Source: Accumulibacter sp. (lineage in GTDB: Bacteria > Pseudomonadota > Gammaproteobacteria > Burkholderiales > Rhodocyclaceae). Taken from it: a stretch of 64,000 nucleotides of DNA. Under the pieces are notes generated by a model that saw only the letters and a program-made list of their open reading frames with translations, had not been told where the DNA came from and ran no database searches. The position numbers were made by a program, and so were the translations under genes. Below are positions 63,488-64,000 of this stretch, one piece after another; position 1 is the first letter of the stretch, and the number at the start of each line of letters is the position of its first letter. The DNA lies in contig JACKLW010000005.1 in the NCBI GenBank assembly GCA_024235715.1, positions 992,001 to 1,056,000 on the forward strand, written 5' to 3'.

Positions 63488-64000
63488 CCGTGAGCCTCGG
63501 CCTGGTTGAAGGGTGGCGGGTCTTCAAAGGTATGGTAAGGCGCAGGCGAGGGCAGCGTCCATTCCAGCCCGTGCGCACCATCCCACGGCCGGCTCCCGGC
63601 CCGGGCGCCGCCTCTGACCGTCTGAAAGACGACCACCAGCACCAAGAGTTGGCTGAAGCCGAAGCCGAATGCACCGATGCCGGAAATCACGTTGAAGTCG
63701 GCAAACTGCTGCGCATAGTCCGGAATCCGCCGTGGCATACCGGCCAGGCCGAGAAAATGCTGCGGGAAGAAAGCAATGTTGAAGAAGATCATCGACAGCC
63801 AGAAGTGGAGTTTGCCGATGCTTTCGTTGTACATGTGACCGGTCCACTTCGGCAACCAGAAGTAGAGGCCGGCGTAGGCCGAGAAGAGAGCGCCGGCAAC
63901 CATCACGTAGTGGAAGTGCGCGACGACGTAATAGGTATCCTGCAACTGGATGTCCACCGCGGTCATCGCCAGCACCAGGCCGGTCAGGCCGCCAATGGTG
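63484..64000 (-). CDS. ctaD: Cytochrome c oxidase subunit I, N-terminus cut by window edge
   Basis: The C-terminal 171 residues of subunit I are visible. They contain the helix with [20 protein letters not shown], in which His-x-His ligates the haem a and a3 irons, then [20 protein letters not shown] and the [22 protein letters not shown] motif. It is the catalytic core of an aa3-type oxidase. The gene continues past base 64000. Its stop overlaps the start of the 38-residue gene. Confidence 0.96.
   Translation of the reverse strand, partial: TIGGLTGLVLAMTAVDIQLQDTYYVVAHFHYVMVAGALFSAYAGLYFWLPKWTGHMYNESIGKLHFWLSMIFFNIAFFPQHFLGLAGMPRRIPDYAQQFADFNVISGIGAFGFGFSQLLVLVVVFQTVRGGARAGSRPWDGAHGLEWTLPSPAPYHTFEDPPPFNQAEAHG

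Noticed and set aside
1-64000. tRNA, rRNA, CRISPR arrays, insertion sequences or prophage genes
   Set aside because: No cloverleaf with a terminal CCA and conserved T-arm, no evenly spaced direct repeats with spacers, no transposase and no phage structural or integrase motifs were seen on either strand.

Overview
The window is high-GC, densely coded chromosomal DNA of a betaproteobacterium. Gene order and content point to the Rhodocyclales, possibly a polyphosphate/PHA accumulator of the Candidatus Accumulibacter or Propionivibrio type. That placement is inferred from ruvC-ruvA-ruvB, ybgC-tolQRAB-pal-cpoB-queE, pilBCD, fmdB-DUF502-aspS-nudB, an aa3 oxidase cluster, and three PHA-related proteins (a phasin, a phasin-like helix-hairpin-helix protein and a secreted PHB-depolymerase-like esterase). 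No rRNA, tRNA, CRISPR array, insertion sequence or prophage was seen.

Layout. 1-4.2 kb: lipid A kinase lpxK (cut by the left edge) with exbD/exbB, then xseA and an iron superoxide dismutase. 4.2-7.1 kb: a Cpx-like kinase/regulator pair divergent from a Spy/CpxP-like periplasmic protein, with an array of TTTAC (GTAAA) boxes between them. 7.1-9.5 kb: leuA divergent from an Lrp/AsnC regulator. 9.6-15.2 kb: an accessory-looking stretch with a VapBC toxin-antitoxin pair, a tightly overlapping operon of four unrecognised, mostly membrane-embedded proteins (the first frameshifted), the phasin-like HhH protein, a small membrane protein ending in a hairpin-rich repeat, and several hundred bases without convincing genes. 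15.2-22.2 kb: an AmiD/AmpD-type amidase, modABC for molybdate preceded by an MT-A70 methyltransferase, a 2-hydroxyacid dehydrogenase, half an aldehyde dehydrogenase and an IclR regulator.

22.3-37.2 kb: an EamA exporter, ruvC-ruvA-(AI-2E-type permease)-ruvB, the complete Tol-Pal envelope system, the queuosine genes queE and queC with a PilZ protein, the depolymerase and a phasin lying between them, and a CorC/HlyC-type protein. 37.8-50 kb: a lytic transglycosylase, plsB, an EF-G-like GTPase, malic enzyme and the type IV pilus assembly genes pilB, pilC and pilD. 50-54.4 kb: fmdB, DUF502, aspS, a secreted barnase-like RNase with a barstar-like partner, nudB and a Cys-rich CWC protein.

54.4-58.8 kb: a periplasmic redox or metal locus with a DUF302 protein, a secreted peptide of eight NPCAAK repeats, a five-haem lipoprotein cytochrome, a cupredoxin-like protein and a YeeE/YedE permease. 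58.9-64 kb: rpoH behind a perfect CIRCE element, then cytochrome oxidase assembly and structural genes (SCO-like protein, surf1, DUF2909, ctaE, DUF2970, ctaG, a 38-residue assembly peptide, and ctaD cut by the right edge).

Most gene groups are tightly packed operons with 4-bp ATGA/GTGA overlaps, so translational coupling is a recurrent feature. The most interesting unexplained items are the four-gene membrane operon at 10.5-12.7 kb and the NPCAAK-repeat redox locus at 55.3-58.8 kb.
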